From positions 1 through 64,000 of the forward strand of contig JADFDU010000007.1 of assembly GCA_018262775.1 (NCBI GenBank): a DNA stretch of 64,000 nt, given 5' to 3'. The position numbers were made by a program, and so were the translations under genes. The DNA is from Rhodocyclaceae bacterium. Its GTDB lineage: Bacteria; Pseudomonadota; Gammaproteobacteria; Burkholderiales; Rhodocyclaceae. A model generated the notes under the pieces. That model saw nothing but the letters and a program-made list of their open reading frames with translations. It was not told where the DNA came from and did not search any database. Positions 9,596-18,404 of the stretch are shown piece after piece. The first letter of the stretch is position 1. The number at the start of each line of letters is the position of its first letter.

Positions 9596-10654
9596 ATGAT
9601 GCCCACCGATCTGGCCGCACGCCTGCGACTCCTGAGCGAAGCCACCGTCAACCCGGTGTCGGCGGTACGCGGCATTTCCGCCGAACTGCCCGAGCTTCCG
9701 CTCGGGCAGCGCTTCACCGCCCGCATTGAAAGCGCCCTGCCCGACAGCACCTTCCGCGCCGTTGTCGCCGAGCGCAGCCTGACGCTTTCCCTGCCACAGT
9801 CAGCCAAGCCCGGCGACACGCTCGAACTGATCGTCACGGCACGCACGCCGCATCTGATCGTCGCCGAGAGCGCGAAGGAAACGGCTGCGCGGCAGCCGCC
9901 GCCCGCCACCCTCTCGCACGCCGGCCGCATCATCAGCACGCTGCTCGCGAACGAGGAGCAGGTGCCGCAGCCGGCCATGCTCAGCCGCAGCACCCCGCTG
10001 CTGGCCGAGCCGCCGCTGCAGGCGGGCCGGCTGGTGTCGGCGTTGCAGCAGGTGGTCGTCGAAAGCGGCCTCTTCTATGAATCCCATCAGGCGCAATGGG
10101 TCGCCGGACGCTACCCGGCCGAAGCCCTGGCGCGCGAACCGCAAGCGCGCCTTCTCCGTCCGCTGCATGCGCCGGATGCAGCCTCCGCATCGAAGTCCGC
10201 GCCAACTGAAGACACTGCGGAAACATCCTCTCCCCGTAGCGCCGAACCCGCTGCCGGACGCAGCACCACCGCAACAACGCCCAGCCTGCCTGCCGAACTG
10301 CAATTGCTCGTGCAGCAGCAGCTCGATGTTGCCGCAACGCAGCACATCATCTGGCGTGGCGAGGTCTGGCCGGGACAAACCTTGCAATGGGAAATAGCGG
10401 CCGACGAGCAGCGGCAAGATGCGCCCGAAGAGGAAACCGCGAAACAGTGGACCACATCGCTCGCGCTCACGCTGCCCAGGCTGGGGGAGGTCAACGTCGT
10501 GCTGCGCATAACGCCGGCGAAAGTCAGTCTCGGCATGACGGCGAGCGAGAGTGCAGCCGCCCTCAAGCAGGGCCTCACAGAGCTTGCGGCAGCCTTCGCG
10601 GCGGCCGGGCTGCCGCCGCTCGCCGCAAGCGTGCAATCGCATGAGCCCACGTGA
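9596..10654 (+). CDS. Second FliK-like hook-length control family protein
   Basis: 352 residues. The N-terminal part includes LGQRFTARIESALPDSTFRAVV and an Ala/Pro-rich linker at about 190-230. The C-terminal region, about 250-345, resembles the Flg_hook domain: LALTLPRLGEVNVVLRITPAKVSLGM followed by an amphipathic helix. A canonical fliK is encoded at 20422-21507, so this is a paralogue or a specialised relative. Its end overlaps by 14 bp the start of a gene for an FlhB C-terminal-like domain, so the two are probably translated together. The function is not established here; a role in substrate switching is inference. Confidence 0.72.
   Translation: MMPTDLAARLRLLSEATVNPVSAVRGISAELPELPLGQRFTARIESALPDSTFRAVVAERSLTLSLPQSAKPGDTLELIVTARTPHLIVAESAKETAARQPPPATLSHAGRIISTLLANEEQVPQPAMLSRSTPLLAEPPLQAGRLVSALQQVVVESGLFYESHQAQWVAGRYPAEALAREPQARLLRPLHAPDAASASKSAPTEDTAETSSPRSAEPAAGRSTTATTPSLPAELQLLVQQQLDVAATQHIIWRGEVWPGQTLQWEIAADEQRQDAPEEETAKQWTTSLALTLPRLGEVNVVLRITPAKVSLGMTASESAAALKQGLTELAAAFAAAGLPPLAASVQSHEPT
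10520..10542 (-). repeat. 23-bp dispersed repeat, copy 1 (intragenic)
   Basis: On the minus strand this reads GCCGT-N8-GACTGACTTT, matching the family described at 11768, 40215 and 56029. It falls within the FliK-like coding sequence (protein KVSLGMTAS). It could be a chance match; the exact spacing is the main support. Confidence 0.35.
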
Positions 10655-10931
10655 AACGCGACAGGGGGCGGTGGCGCTGGCCTACTCGGCCGCCGACAGC
10701 GCACCGCGCGTCGTCGCCAAGGGTCGCGGCCTGATCGCCGATGAGATCATCGCGCGGGCACGCGAGCATGGCATCTTCGTGCATGAATCGCCGGAGATGG
10801 TGGCGCTGCTCATGCAGATCGATCTCGACCAGCGCATCCCGCCGCAGTTGTATGTCGCGGTGGCCGAGTTGCTGGCCTGGCTCTACCGCATGGAAGAAGC
10901 CCAGGCGCCACCCCAAGTCGCGCAATATTGA
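10641..10931 (+). CDS. Stand-alone FlhB C-terminal-domain protein (EscU/YscU/FlhB family)
   Basis: 96 residues from the ATG at 10641, closely similar to the cytoplasmic end of the FlhB encoded at 46389-47522: both share GAVALAY or FAVALAY, then APRVVAKGRGLIA, and a terminal AEL/AEV helix. It lacks all membrane segments, and the NPTH autocleavage tetrapeptide is replaced by ETRQ. Such FlhB-C-like proteins are known beside FliK-like genes in other bacteria. A role in export-substrate specificity is inference. Confidence 0.85.
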   Translation: MSPRETRQGAVALAYSAADSAPRVVAKGRGLIADEIIARAREHGIFVHESPEMVALLMQIDLDQRIPPQLYVAVAELLAWLYRMEEAQAPPQVAQY

Positions 10932-10943
10932 TAAACTTGCAGC

Positions 10944-11747
10944 ATGAGCAAGCCCGTCGAACAGGACCATCACGAGGACAGCCCGCAGCTGCGTTTCGAG
11001 CTGATGCAGGCCGACGATTACAGCAAGTACCTGCTGCACTCGCAGAAGGAAATCCTTTTCATCCTGCGTGCCATGCGCGACAAGGGTTCGCTCATCACCG
11101 TCTATTTCAACCAGGGCAACGATTTCCTGCTCACCTCCCTGCTCTCTGTCTCCGCTGACGGCAGCGGCATGCAGTTCGATCCAGGCAGCAACGCCGAAAT
11201 GAACCGCAGGGCGCTGGAAAGCGAAAAACTCGTCTTCATCGCCTCCCACGAAAAGGTCAAGATCCAGTTTACCGTCAGACGCCTCACGCGCACGGAATTC
11301 GAGGGGCGGGAGGCTTTCCGCGCGGCCATCCCGGATGAACTGTTGCGCCTGCAGCGCCGCGAGTTCTACCGCTTGACGGCACCGATCGCCCACCCCCTGC
11401 GCTGCAGCATCCCCGTCAAGCTGGCGGACGGCACGGAAAGCATCATCGAGAGCACAGTGATCGACATCAGCGGCGGCGGCCTGGGCGTGCTGGTGCCGCC
11501 TGAAGGCGTGGAATTCGAGGCCGACCACCTGTTCGAGAACTGCCGCCTCGAACTGCCGGAGGTCGGCACGGTGCTGGCCACGCTGCGCGTGCGCAACGTC
11601 TTCGAGTTCACCCTGCGCAGCGGCACGAAAAACAAGCGTTCGGGCTGCGAGTTCGTCGACCTGCCCGGCCACATGCTCAACCTGATCCAGCGTTACATCA
11701 TTCGCGTCGAGCGGGAACGCAAGGCGAGGGAAACGGGCATGATGTGA
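10944..11747 (+). CDS. ycgR: Flagellar brake protein YcgR (PilZ domain)
   Basis: 267 residues with an N-terminal YcgR domain (about 15-125) and a C-terminal PilZ domain. The c-di-GMP-binding motifs are visible: RR in LQRREFYRL and the DxSxxG motif in DISGGGLG. With c-di-GMP bound, YcgR acts at the flagellar motor to slow or bias rotation. It is the last gene of the forward fliC-to-ycgR block and lies 12 bases after the FlhB-C-like gene. Confidence 0.93.
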   Translation: MSKPVEQDHHEDSPQLRFELMQADDYSKYLLHSQKEILFILRAMRDKGSLITVYFNQGNDFLLTSLLSVSADGSGMQFDPGSNAEMNRRALESEKLVFIASHEKVKIQFTVRRLTRTEFEGREAFRAAIPDELLRLQRREFYRLTAPIAHPLRCSIPVKLADGTESIIESTVIDISGGGLGVLVPPEGVEFEADHLFENCRLELPEVGTVLATLRVRNVFEFTLRSGTKNKRSGCEFVDLPGHMLNLIQRYIIRVERERKARETGMM

Positions 11748-11767
11748 GGCGGTGAGACGGCCGCCCC

Positions 11768-11790
11768 GCCGTGTTGCACGGACTGACTTT
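11768..11790 (+). repeat. 23-bp dispersed repeat, copy 2 (ycgR/fliE gap)
   Basis: GCCGT-N8-GACTGACTTT lies in the 57-bp space between the convergent ycgR and fliE genes. A short inverted repeat (GGCGG and CCGCC) sits immediately to its left, as at 56011-56028. It belongs to the same family as the copies at 40215 and 56029. Confidence 0.7.
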
Positions 11791-11804
11791 CCGCCTTTCT
11801 TCTG

Positions 11805-12149
11805 TCAGACCTGCATGTTCATGATGTCATTGTAGGCAGTGACCAGCTTGTTGCGCACCTGCACCATCTGCTGGAACGACAGATTGGCTTTCTGCAGGGA
11901 CATCATGACATCCTGCAGATTGGCGTTGCCGCTGCCCGCCGAGAAATCCTGCGCCAGCTTCTGCGCATCGACCTGGGCCTGATTCACCTGATCGAGTGTG
12001 CCCTTCAGGATCTGGCCGAAATCCGCGCCCCCCGCGCCCCCCGCTGCCCCTGCTTCACCTGCCTGCTTCGGCTGCAAGGCCTTGCCGGAGGCAATCTGCG
12101 CCGTCGAGCGCAACTCCGAGAGCATCTGTTCTATGCCGCGTGTGTCCAT
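11805..12149 (-). CDS. fliE: Flagellar hook-basal body protein FliE
   Basis: 114 residues; FliE joins the MS ring to the proximal rod. The C-terminal half is typical: DFGQILKGTLDQVNQAQVDAQKLAQDF, then QDVMMSLQKANLSFQQMVQVRNKLVTAYNDIMNMQV. A Gly/Ala-rich tract precedes it (about residues 28-42), encoded by a C-rich run. In most bacteria fliE heads the fliFGHIJ operon; here it is on the opposite strand, downstream of fleSR, with its own sigma-54 promoter. Confidence 0.95.
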   Translation of the reverse strand: MDTRGIEQMLSELRSTAQIASGKALQPKQAGEAGAAGGAGGADFGQILKGTLDQVNQAQVDAQKLAQDFSAGSGNANLQDVMMSLQKANLSFQQMVQVRNKLVTAYNDIMNMQV

Positions 12150-12181
12150 TTCAAGACTCCTGTGTTTCCCGGCATTACCTT

Positions 12182-12197
12182 AGCAATCACCATGCCA
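12182..12197 (-). promoter_or_regulatory. Sigma-54 promoter of fliE
   Basis: The minus strand reads TGGCATG-N4-TTGCT, matching the -24/-12 consensus with exact GG-to-GC spacing. It lies 33 bp upstream of the fliE start and downstream of fleR, so fliE can be transcribed independently of fleSR. Confidence 0.82.
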
Positions 12198-12219
12198 CTT
12201 CCCTGAGGCGCCGATCGTT

Positions 12220-13656
12220 TCAGATGGCGCCGGCCATGCGGTACTGCTGCAGCTTGTAGCGCAGGGTGCGCTCGGAGATGCCAAGCAGTTCGACCGCCCG
12301 CTTGCGCGAGCCGTTCACCGCCGCCAGCGTCTCGATAATGTGCTGGCGCTCCAGGTCGCGCATGTTCGACGGCGCCGCAGGCACGTATTCGGTGGCACGA
12401 ACAACATCTTGCTTCGCATCAGGCGCTTGCAGCATCTGCACGGGCGGCGAAAACTGCAGGGACAATTGCAGATCCTCGGCAGCGACGGTATCGTCGCCGG
12501 CAAGAATCAGTGCGCGCTGCATGGCGTTCTCGAGTTCGCGCACATTTCCCGGCCAGGCATGGGCCACCAGCAGCGCCTCGGCATCGGCGGCAAACCTTGC
12601 CGCCGGACTGCCGTGCAGGCCGGCAAAATGCTGCGCCAGCGGCAGGATATCGGCCGGCCGCTCGCGCAGTGCCGGCACGTGCAGCGGGAAGACGTTCAGG
12701 CGGTAGTACAAATCCTCGCGGAAACGGCCGGCCGCGACCTCTTTCGCCATGTCGCGGTTACTGGTGGCGAGCACACGGATGTCCAGTGCGATGGGTTTGC
12801 GCCCGCCGACCCGCTCCACCTCGCGTTCCTGCAGCACACGCAGCAGTTTGGCCTGCAGCGCCAGCGGCATTTCGGAAATCTCGTCGAGCAGCAGCGTGCC
12901 GCCCTGCGCCTGCTCGAACTTGCCGGCCTGGGCTGCCTGCGCGCCGGTGAACGATCCCTTCTCATGGCCGAAGAGCGTGGCTTCCAGAAGGTTATCCGGA
13001 ATCGCCGCGCAGTTAATGGCGATGAAAGGCGCGGCGGCACGCGGCGACTGCGCATGGATGTGACGCGCGAAGACTTCCTTGCCGGTGCCGGACTCGCCGG
13101 TGAGCAGCACGGTGGCCTCGGTCTTGGCCACCCGTGCGGCGAGCGCCAGCAGGTTGCGCGTGCGCGCATCGTCCGCCACCACGCCCTCGGCCCGTTGCGG
13201 CCGGGCGGCATAGCGGGCGACATGCTCGAGCAGCACCTTCGGCTCGAACGGCTTGAGCAGGAAATCGCAGGCGCCGGCGCGCATCGCCGACACCGCCTTG
13301 TCCACGTCGCCGAAGGCCGTCATCAGCAGCACCGGCAGATGCGCCTCGCGGCCGCGAATGGCTTTCAGCAGTTCGATGCCGTCCATCGGCTGCATGCGCA
13401 GGTCGCTCACCACCAGGTTGAACGCCTCGCGCTCGAACAGGCGCAAGGCCGCCGGGCCGTCGGCCGCGCCTATCACATGATGGCCGGCGCACTCCAGCGT
13501 CAGGCACAGTGCGTCGCGCAGTTGCAGGTCGTCCTCGACGACGAGGATATTGAGTCGCCCGAAGGGCTCCTCGCCACGAGTTTGAGCGGCGGCTTGCGCC
13601 TCCTGGTTTTGGTCCCGTCTCGCCGAGGCGAGACGCGTGGTCAGCGGGTCAGGCAT
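12220..13656 (-). CDS. fleR: Sigma-54-dependent response regulator (FleR/FlrC type)
   Basis: 478 residues. The receiver domain (about 35-150) has acceptor Asp in VVSDLRMQPMDG. The AAA+ domain has Walker A GESGTGKE, the sigma-54 contact loop as GSFTGA (the usual motif is GAFTGA), Walker B GGTLLLDEI and the arginine-finger region RFREDLYYRLNVFPL. The C-terminal Fis-type helix-turn-helix includes AVELLGISERTLRYKLQQY. Its gene overlaps the upstream sensor kinase by 16 bp. It is the natural candidate activator for the sigma-54 promoters at fliE, fliK and flgB. No FleQ/FlrA-type master regulator is seen in the window. Confidence 0.92.
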   Translation of the reverse strand: MPDPLTTRLASARRDQNQEAQAAAQTRGEEPFGRLNILVVEDDLQLRDALCLTLECAGHHVIGAADGPAALRLFEREAFNLVVSDLRMQPMDGIELLKAIRGREAHLPVLLMTAFGDVDKAVSAMRAGACDFLLKPFEPKVLLEHVARYAARPQRAEGVVADDARTRNLLALAARVAKTEATVLLTGESGTGKEVFARHIHAQSPRAAAPFIAINCAAIPDNLLEATLFGHEKGSFTGAQAAQAGKFEQAQGGTLLLDEISEMPLALQAKLLRVLQEREVERVGGRKPIALDIRVLATSNRDMAKEVAAGRFREDLYYRLNVFPLHVPALRERPADILPLAQHFAGLHGSPAARFAADAEALLVAHAWPGNVRELENAMQRALILAGDDTVAAEDLQLSLQFSPPVQMLQAPDAKQDVVRATEYVPAAPSNMRDLERQHIIETLAAVNGSRKRAVELLGISERTLRYKLQQYRMAGAI

Positions 13657-14861
13657 GGTGTCCTCCGTTCCAGCGGTTGTTGTATCTCGGATAGGTTGAT
13701 GCTGCCTGGCAAAGTCAGGCTGAAGACCGCGCCGGCACCCGGCTCGGACGCCACTTCGATGCCGCCGCCGTGGGCGCGGGCGACGCCACGGGCGATGGCC
13801 AGACCGAGGCCGGTGCCCTCGGCGCGGGTCGTGTAGAACGGCTCGAACAGGCGCGCTTGTGTGACTGCATCCATACCGCGGCCGTTATCGCGCACGCGAA
13901 TGCACACAAGCTCCTGCAGGCGTTGCGCGTCAAGCTGGATGCGTCCGCCCGTCGCGCAGGCATCGAGGGCGTTTTCCATCAGGTTCACGAGTGCGCCACA
14001 GAGCGCCTTGCGGTTACCGTTGATGGCTGCGCCGCAGCTGTCGTCGCTGACAACGAATCCCACCTGGCGGCGGCGTGCCAGCGGCTCAAACACGTGCGCC
14101 GCCTCGGCCAGCAGCGCCGATACGGAAACGGTTTCGCCCCCCGTCGCCTCGCCGCGGGCGAAGGTCAGCATGTCGCGTATGAGGTGCTCCAGATGCTGCA
14201 GGCGCTCTACCACGCGCGCGCCGCAACGCGCGCGCTCCGCCTGCGGCAGGCGCGGATTCTCCAGGGCGCCGGCGTAGAGGAGCGCAGCGGCCAGCGGCGT
14301 ACGCAGCTGGTGGGCCAGGCCCGCCGTCATCTCGCCCATCGCTGCCAGGCGTTCGTTGCGCGCCGCCAGGGTTTTCATGCGGTGGGTTTCCGTCACGTCA
14401 TGGATCAGCACGATGCGTCCGCCGCTGGAAGCCAGCCGCGTTTCGGTGACGGCGATGCGACGGCCTTGCGCACGCGACATGTCCCACTCGCCCGGCGTCG
14501 CCGTCGGCGTCAGGCAGGCCTCGGTGAATTCCTCCCAGACGCGGCCTTCGATATCTGCGCCGAGAATGCAGGCGGCGGCCGGATTGGCCTGTTCGACGCG
14601 CCCCATAGCATTGAGCACCGCCACGCCGGCCGGCAGGGCGTCCAGCAACAGGGCCAGGCGTTCATTGAGCGCGGTCTTTTCTTCGTATTCGCGCTTGAGC
14701 CGGCCGTTGGCTACGGCCAGTTCTGCCGTCAGCCCGGCAACCTGTTCCTGCAGGCTGGTATAGGCGCCGGCAAGGTCTTCCGATGCCTGGTTGAACAGGC
14801 GGAAGGCCTCGGCCAGGCGGCCGGCCTCAATCTGCTGCGGGTTTTCAGTTGGCTTGCCCAT
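13641..14861 (-). CDS. fleS: Sensor histidine kinase (FleS/FlrB type)
   Basis: 406 residues from the ATG at 14861, which has a GAGGGG box; a longer reading frame upstream has no family resemblance. It is soluble, with a coiled coil at about 35-75 and a PAS domain (about 80-190). The kinase core has the H-box MTAGLAHQLRTPLAAALLYAGAL, the N-box LVNLMENALDAC, DNGRGMD and TGLGLAIARGV. FleS/FlrB proteins phosphorylate FleR/FlrC. The gene is divergent from fliF, and the gap contains a palindrome (14928-14942). Confidence 0.9.
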   Translation of the reverse strand: MGKPTENPQQIEAGRLAEAFRLFNQASEDLAGAYTSLQEQVAGLTAELAVANGRLKREYEEKTALNERLALLLDALPAGVAVLNAMGRVEQANPAAACILGADIEGRVWEEFTEACLTPTATPGEWDMSRAQGRRIAVTETRLASSGGRIVLIHDVTETHRMKTLAARNERLAAMGEMTAGLAHQLRTPLAAALLYAGALENPRLPQAERARCGARVVERLQHLEHLIRDMLTFARGEATGGETVSVSALLAEAAHVFEPLARRRQVGFVVSDDSCGAAINGNRKALCGALVNLMENALDACATGGRIQLDAQRLQELVCIRVRDNGRGMDAVTQARLFEPFYTTRAEGTGLGLAIARGVARAHGGGIEVASEPGAGAVFSLTLPGSINLSEIQQPLERRTPCLTR

Positions 14862-14927
14862 GCACACGCCCCTCTTCGGATGGCCGCAGATTACGCCCGG
14901 GACAACCCGCCCAAGGCGGCAAATAGG

Positions 14928-14942
14928 AGGCAAAAATTGCCG
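14928..14942. promoter_or_regulatory. Palindromic operator candidate in the fleS/fliF gap
   Basis: AGGCAA-AAA-TTGCCG is an 11/12 match to the recurrent palindrome CGGCAA-WWW-TTGCCG. It lies between the divergent fleS and fliF starts. A weak sigma-54-like element with a good -12 (TTGCA near 14961-14966) but a poor -24 is found just downstream, towards fliF. I found no better fliF promoter. Confidence 0.45.
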
Positions 14943-15061
14943 CTTATCTGCAGAACGCTTCTTGCATGGACTGGGCAGAATGCCGCCAGACGCTCGGGGA
15001 AGTCCCTGTGCAAGTACCTGTGTAAGTACCTGGCCCGCAAACTTGATGAACGGTGGTTGAT

Positions 15062-16738
15062 ATGGCCAACACGCAATTTTCACTGGCCGCATTCATGCGG
15101 CTGCCCATGCAGCAGAAGCTGCTGTCCATCATCGCCCTGTCCATGGTGGCGGCGATCGCCGTCGCCGGCTGGACGTGGGCGCACACCCCGACCTTCGCCG
15201 TGCTGTTCACCAACGTCTCTGAACGCGACGGCGGCAACATCATTGCCGCATTGCAGCAAATGAACACGCCCTTCAAGTTTTCCGAAGCGGGCGGCGCCAT
15301 CCTCGTGCCGCAGCAGCAGGTGCATGAGCTGCGCATGCGCCTGGCCTCGCAGGGCCTGCCCAAGGGCGGCCTGGTCGGCTTCGAGCTGATGGAAACGCAG
15401 AAGCTCGGCATGTCCCAGTTCATCGAGCAGATCAATTTCCAGCGCGCCCTGGAGGGCGAGCTGTCGCGTTCCATCCAGTCGCTCGCCGCCGTGCAGGGCG
15501 CGCGCGTGCATCTGGCAATGCCGAAGCAGACCGGCTTCCTGCGCGACGATCAGAAGCCCTCGGCTTCCGTCGTGCTCAACATCCATCCGGGCCGCAACCT
15601 CGATCCGAACCAGGTGGCCGGCATCGCCCACATGGTCGCCTCCAGCGTACCGAACCTGCCTGCCGCCAACGTCAGCGTGATCGACCAGAGCGGCAACCTG
15701 CTGTCCGCCGACAAGGGTAATGGGCGCAACGCCGGCCTCGACGCCACGCAACTGAAGTACGTGCAGGAGATCGAGGCGAACACCGTGCGGCGCATCGAGA
15801 ACATCCTCGCGCCGATGGTCGGGCCCGGCAATTTCCGCGCCCAGGTGACGGCCGACATCGATTTTTCGCAGGCCGAACAGGTCGCTGAAACCTACAAGCC
15901 GAACTCCGCACCGGACATCTCGATCCGCAGCCAGCAGGTGAGTGAGGGCGGCGGCGGTAGTCCGGCCGCCGCGGGTGTGCCGGGCGCCCTCTCCAACCAG
16001 CCGCCGGTGCCGGCCACCGCACCCCTGACCGCGCCGCCCGCGCCCGGCACACCGGGTGCGGGTGCGCCGGGTGCACCCACTGGCGCCACGGCAACTGGCG
16101 CTATCGCGGCTAAGGCCACGACTGCCGCAACCGCCGCAAACACCGCCGCCGGGCGGCACGACGCCACCACCAATTACGAACTCGACAAGACCATCCGCCA
16201 CGTGCGCCAGCCGGTCGGCGCCATCAAGCGCCTCTCCGTGGCGGTGGTGATCAATCACCGCAAGACGGTCGCGCAGGACGGCAAGGCCTCGTACAAGCCG
16301 CTGGCGGGCAAGGAAATGGCGCAAATCAACGACCTCGTCAAGGAAGCCATGGGCTTCAGCAAGGATCGGGGCGACTCGCTCAGTGTGCAGAACAGTCCCT
16401 TCGCCACGGCCGATGCGGAGCCTGTCGAGGAGACGCCCTTGTGGAAGAATCCGACCCTCATCGGCTGGGTGCTGGAAGGACTGAAATACCTGATCTTCGC
16501 CGGACTGGCCGCCTACCTCTTCTTCGGCGTGGTGAAGCCCTTCCTGCGCAAATTGATGGACAGCGCCAGCCGCATGCCGACCATCGCCGAGGAGGCGGCA
16601 TTCGCCGCGCCTGGCGTCGCCAGTTACGACCAGAAGGTGCAGGCCGCGCGCGATCTGGCGAGGCAGGAACCGAAGGCGGTGGCGACGGTCATCAAGGAGT
16701 GGGTCGGTGGTAGCCCGCCGGCCGGCAAGGTGCAATAA
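15062..16738 (+). CDS. fliF: Flagellar MS-ring protein FliF
   Basis: 558 residues from the ATG at 15062; a GTG three codons earlier is less likely. One membrane helix lies near residues 23-42, followed by ring-building motifs such as VLFTNVSERDGG and QINFQRALEGELSRSI. A second membrane helix is near 480, and the C-terminal tail that binds FliG contains VASYDQKVQAARDLARQEPKAVATVIKEWV. A low-complexity Ala/Pro/Gly/Thr segment occupies about residues 300-365 in the periplasmic part. It is the first gene of the fliFGHIJ block. Confidence 0.96.
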   Translation: MANTQFSLAAFMRLPMQQKLLSIIALSMVAAIAVAGWTWAHTPTFAVLFTNVSERDGGNIIAALQQMNTPFKFSEAGGAILVPQQQVHELRMRLASQGLPKGGLVGFELMETQKLGMSQFIEQINFQRALEGELSRSIQSLAAVQGARVHLAMPKQTGFLRDDQKPSASVVLNIHPGRNLDPNQVAGIAHMVASSVPNLPAANVSVIDQSGNLLSADKGNGRNAGLDATQLKYVQEIEANTVRRIENILAPMVGPGNFRAQVTADIDFSQAEQVAETYKPNSAPDISIRSQQVSEGGGGSPAAAGVPGALSNQPPVPATAPLTAPPAPGTPGAGAPGAPTGATATGAIAAKATTAATAANTAAGRHDATTNYELDKTIRHVRQPVGAIKRLSVAVVINHRKTVAQDGKASYKPLAGKEMAQINDLVKEAMGFSKDRGDSLSVQNSPFATADAEPVEETPLWKNPTLIGWVLEGLKYLIFAGLAAYLFFGVVKPFLRKLMDSASRMPTIAEEAAFAAPGVASYDQKVQAARDLARQEPKAVATVIKEWVGGSPPAGKVQ

Positions 16739-16755
16739 CCGAGGCCCGGAACATC

Positions 16756-17751
16756 ATGGCAAACGAAGACGGCGTCACCAGGAGCGCCATGCTGCTGCTT
16801 ACCCTCGGCGAAGATGAGGCGGCCGAGGTGCTTAAGCACCTCGGCCCGCGCGAGGTGCAGAAGCTCGGTACCGCCATGGCGGCAATGAGGTCCGTGCCGC
16901 GCAACCAGGTCGAGGCGGTGGTCGACGCGTTCTACGAGGAAAGCCAGCGCGGCGCGCCGGTGACGGCCGACGAGGAATACATCCGCGGCATGCTCACCAA
17001 GGCGCTCGGCGACGACCGCGCCGCCAGCCTCATCTCGCGCATCCTCCAGGGCGGCGACACCGCCGGCATCGAGGGCCTGAAATGGATGGATGCGGCCACC
17101 GTCGCCGACCTCATCAGGAACGAGCATCCGCAGATCATCGCCACCATCCTCGTGCATCTCGAGTCCGACCAGAGCGGAGACATCCTCAAGCAATTCACCG
17201 ACCGGCTGCGCAACGACGTCCTGCTGCGCATCGCCACGCTCGACGGCGTGCAGCCGACCGCGCTGCAGGAACTGAACGAGGCCCTTACGCGCATTCTCTC
17301 GGGCGCCGCCAACGTCAAGAAGACGTCCATGGGCGGCGTGCGCGCGGCGGCAGAGATCCTCAACTTCGTCGGCACGGCGCACGAAACGGCGATCATCGAC
17401 AACGTGCGCGGGTACGACCCGGAGCTGGCGCAGAAGATCATCGACGAAATGTTCGTCTTCGAGAACCTGATCGACATCGATGATCGCGGCATCCAGCTGC
17501 TACTGCGCGAAATCCAGTCCGAGTCGCTCATCCTCGCCCTCAAGGGCGCCAACGAGGCGATGCGCGAGAAGGTCTTCAAGAACATGTCGCAGCGCGCCGC
17601 CGAAATGCTGCGCGAGGACCTCGAATCGAAAGGGCCCGTGCGCCTCTCCGAGGTCGAGCGCGAACAGAAGGAAATCCTCAAGGTCGCCCGGCGCCTCGCC
17701 GACGAGGGCCAGATCCAGCTCAGCGGCAAGGGCGAAGACGAGTTCATCTGA
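16756..17751 (+). CDS. fliG: Flagellar motor switch protein FliG
   Basis: 331 residues, the usual length. The N-terminal domain binds FliF (MLLLTLGEDEAAEVLKHL), the middle domain contains the EHPQIIATILVHL motif, and the C-terminal torque helix region includes VFENLIDIDDRGIQLLLREI and KNMSQRAAEMLREDLESKGPVRLSEVE. FliG sits on the MS ring and transmits stator force. Seventeen bases separate it from fliF. Confidence 0.98.
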   Translation: MANEDGVTRSAMLLLTLGEDEAAEVLKHLGPREVQKLGTAMAAMRSVPRNQVEAVVDAFYEESQRGAPVTADEEYIRGMLTKALGDDRAASLISRILQGGDTAGIEGLKWMDAATVADLIRNEHPQIIATILVHLESDQSGDILKQFTDRLRNDVLLRIATLDGVQPTALQELNEALTRILSGAANVKKTSMGGVRAAAEILNFVGTAHETAIIDNVRGYDPELAQKIIDEMFVFENLIDIDDRGIQLLLREIQSESLILALKGANEAMREKVFKNMSQRAAEMLREDLESKGPVRLSEVEREQKEILKVARRLADEGQIQLSGKGEDEFI

Positions 17752-17765
17752 AGCGACCCGCCACC

Positions 17766-18404
17766 ATGTCCAACGTTGTTCTTCCCAAGGAAAATCTCAC
17801 CGCCTGGCAGCGCTGGGAACTGGGCAGCTTCGAGCAGAAAAAAGCAGTGCCAGAGATCGCGCAAAAAAGTGCGGTGGCGGCCAACCTGCCTACCGCCGCG
17901 GACGTCGAACGCATCCATCAGGACGCCCACAAGCAGGGCTACGACGCAGGTTACGAGGAAGGCACGGCACGCGCGCGCATGGAAGCCCTGTGTCTGCACA
18001 CCCTGGTTGAACAGCTGGATGGCGCGCTCGGCGAGTTCGATCAGCAGGTCGCCGGGGAACTGCTGCGCCTTTCGCTCGAAATCGCACGTCAGGTGGTGTG
18101 CCAGACGATTGCCGCCCGGCCCGCCGTGATTCTCGAGGTGGTGCGCGAGGCGCTGACACAACTGCCGCACCAGCATGCCGTCCTCTACCTGCACCCGGAG
18201 GACGCCTCTTTGGTGCGCTCTTATCTTGGCGATCAGCTCAACCATCTCGGCCACCGCATTTACGAGGAAGCCGCCATCGCCCGCGGCGGCCTGCGCATGG
18301 AAGCCGGCGGCAGCCATTTGGACGCCGGCGTGGAAACCCGCTGGAAACGCGTCATCGAAGGCATGGGCGCTTCAAGCGAGTGGATTGAGCCCGAGCAGAC
18401 GTGA
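17766..18404 (+). CDS. fliH: Flagellar assembly protein FliH
   Basis: 212 residues. FliH dimers regulate the export ATPase FliI. The central part has a glycine-spaced helix ([21 protein letters not shown]) typical of the family, and the C-terminal half contains [29 protein letters not shown] and [15 protein letters not shown]. The stop overlaps the fliI start as GTGA, which implies translational coupling. Confidence 0.93.
   Translation: MSNVVLPKENLTAWQRWELGSFEQKKAVPEIAQKSAVAANLPTAADVERIHQDAHKQGYDAGYEEGTARARMEALCLHTLVEQLDGALGEFDQQVAGELLRLSLEIARQVVCQTIAARPAVILEVVREALTQLPHQHAVLYLHPEDASLVRSYLGDQLNHLGHRIYEEAAIARGGLRMEAGGSHLDAGVETRWKRVIEGMGASSEWIEPEQT

Noticed and set aside
13705-13730. AAAGTCAG in fleS as a copy of the 23-bp repeat
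   Set aside because: It encodes the conserved FSLTLP end of a kinase ATPase domain, and the other half of the repeat is missing.
15053-15061. GTG at 15053 as the fliF start
   Set aside because: The ATG at 15062 gives the normal FliF N-terminus; the GTG adds only three residues and has no better ribosome binding site.
12340-15263. Two long frames (about 498 codons each) antisense to fleR and fleS
   Set aside because: Both are Gln/Arg/His-rich mirror frames of clear kinase and regulator genes; no start signals or domains.
15080-16735. A 551-codon frame antisense to fliF
   Set aside because: It spans fliF almost exactly in the opposite frame and has no recognisable domain; typical of GC-rich coding DNA.
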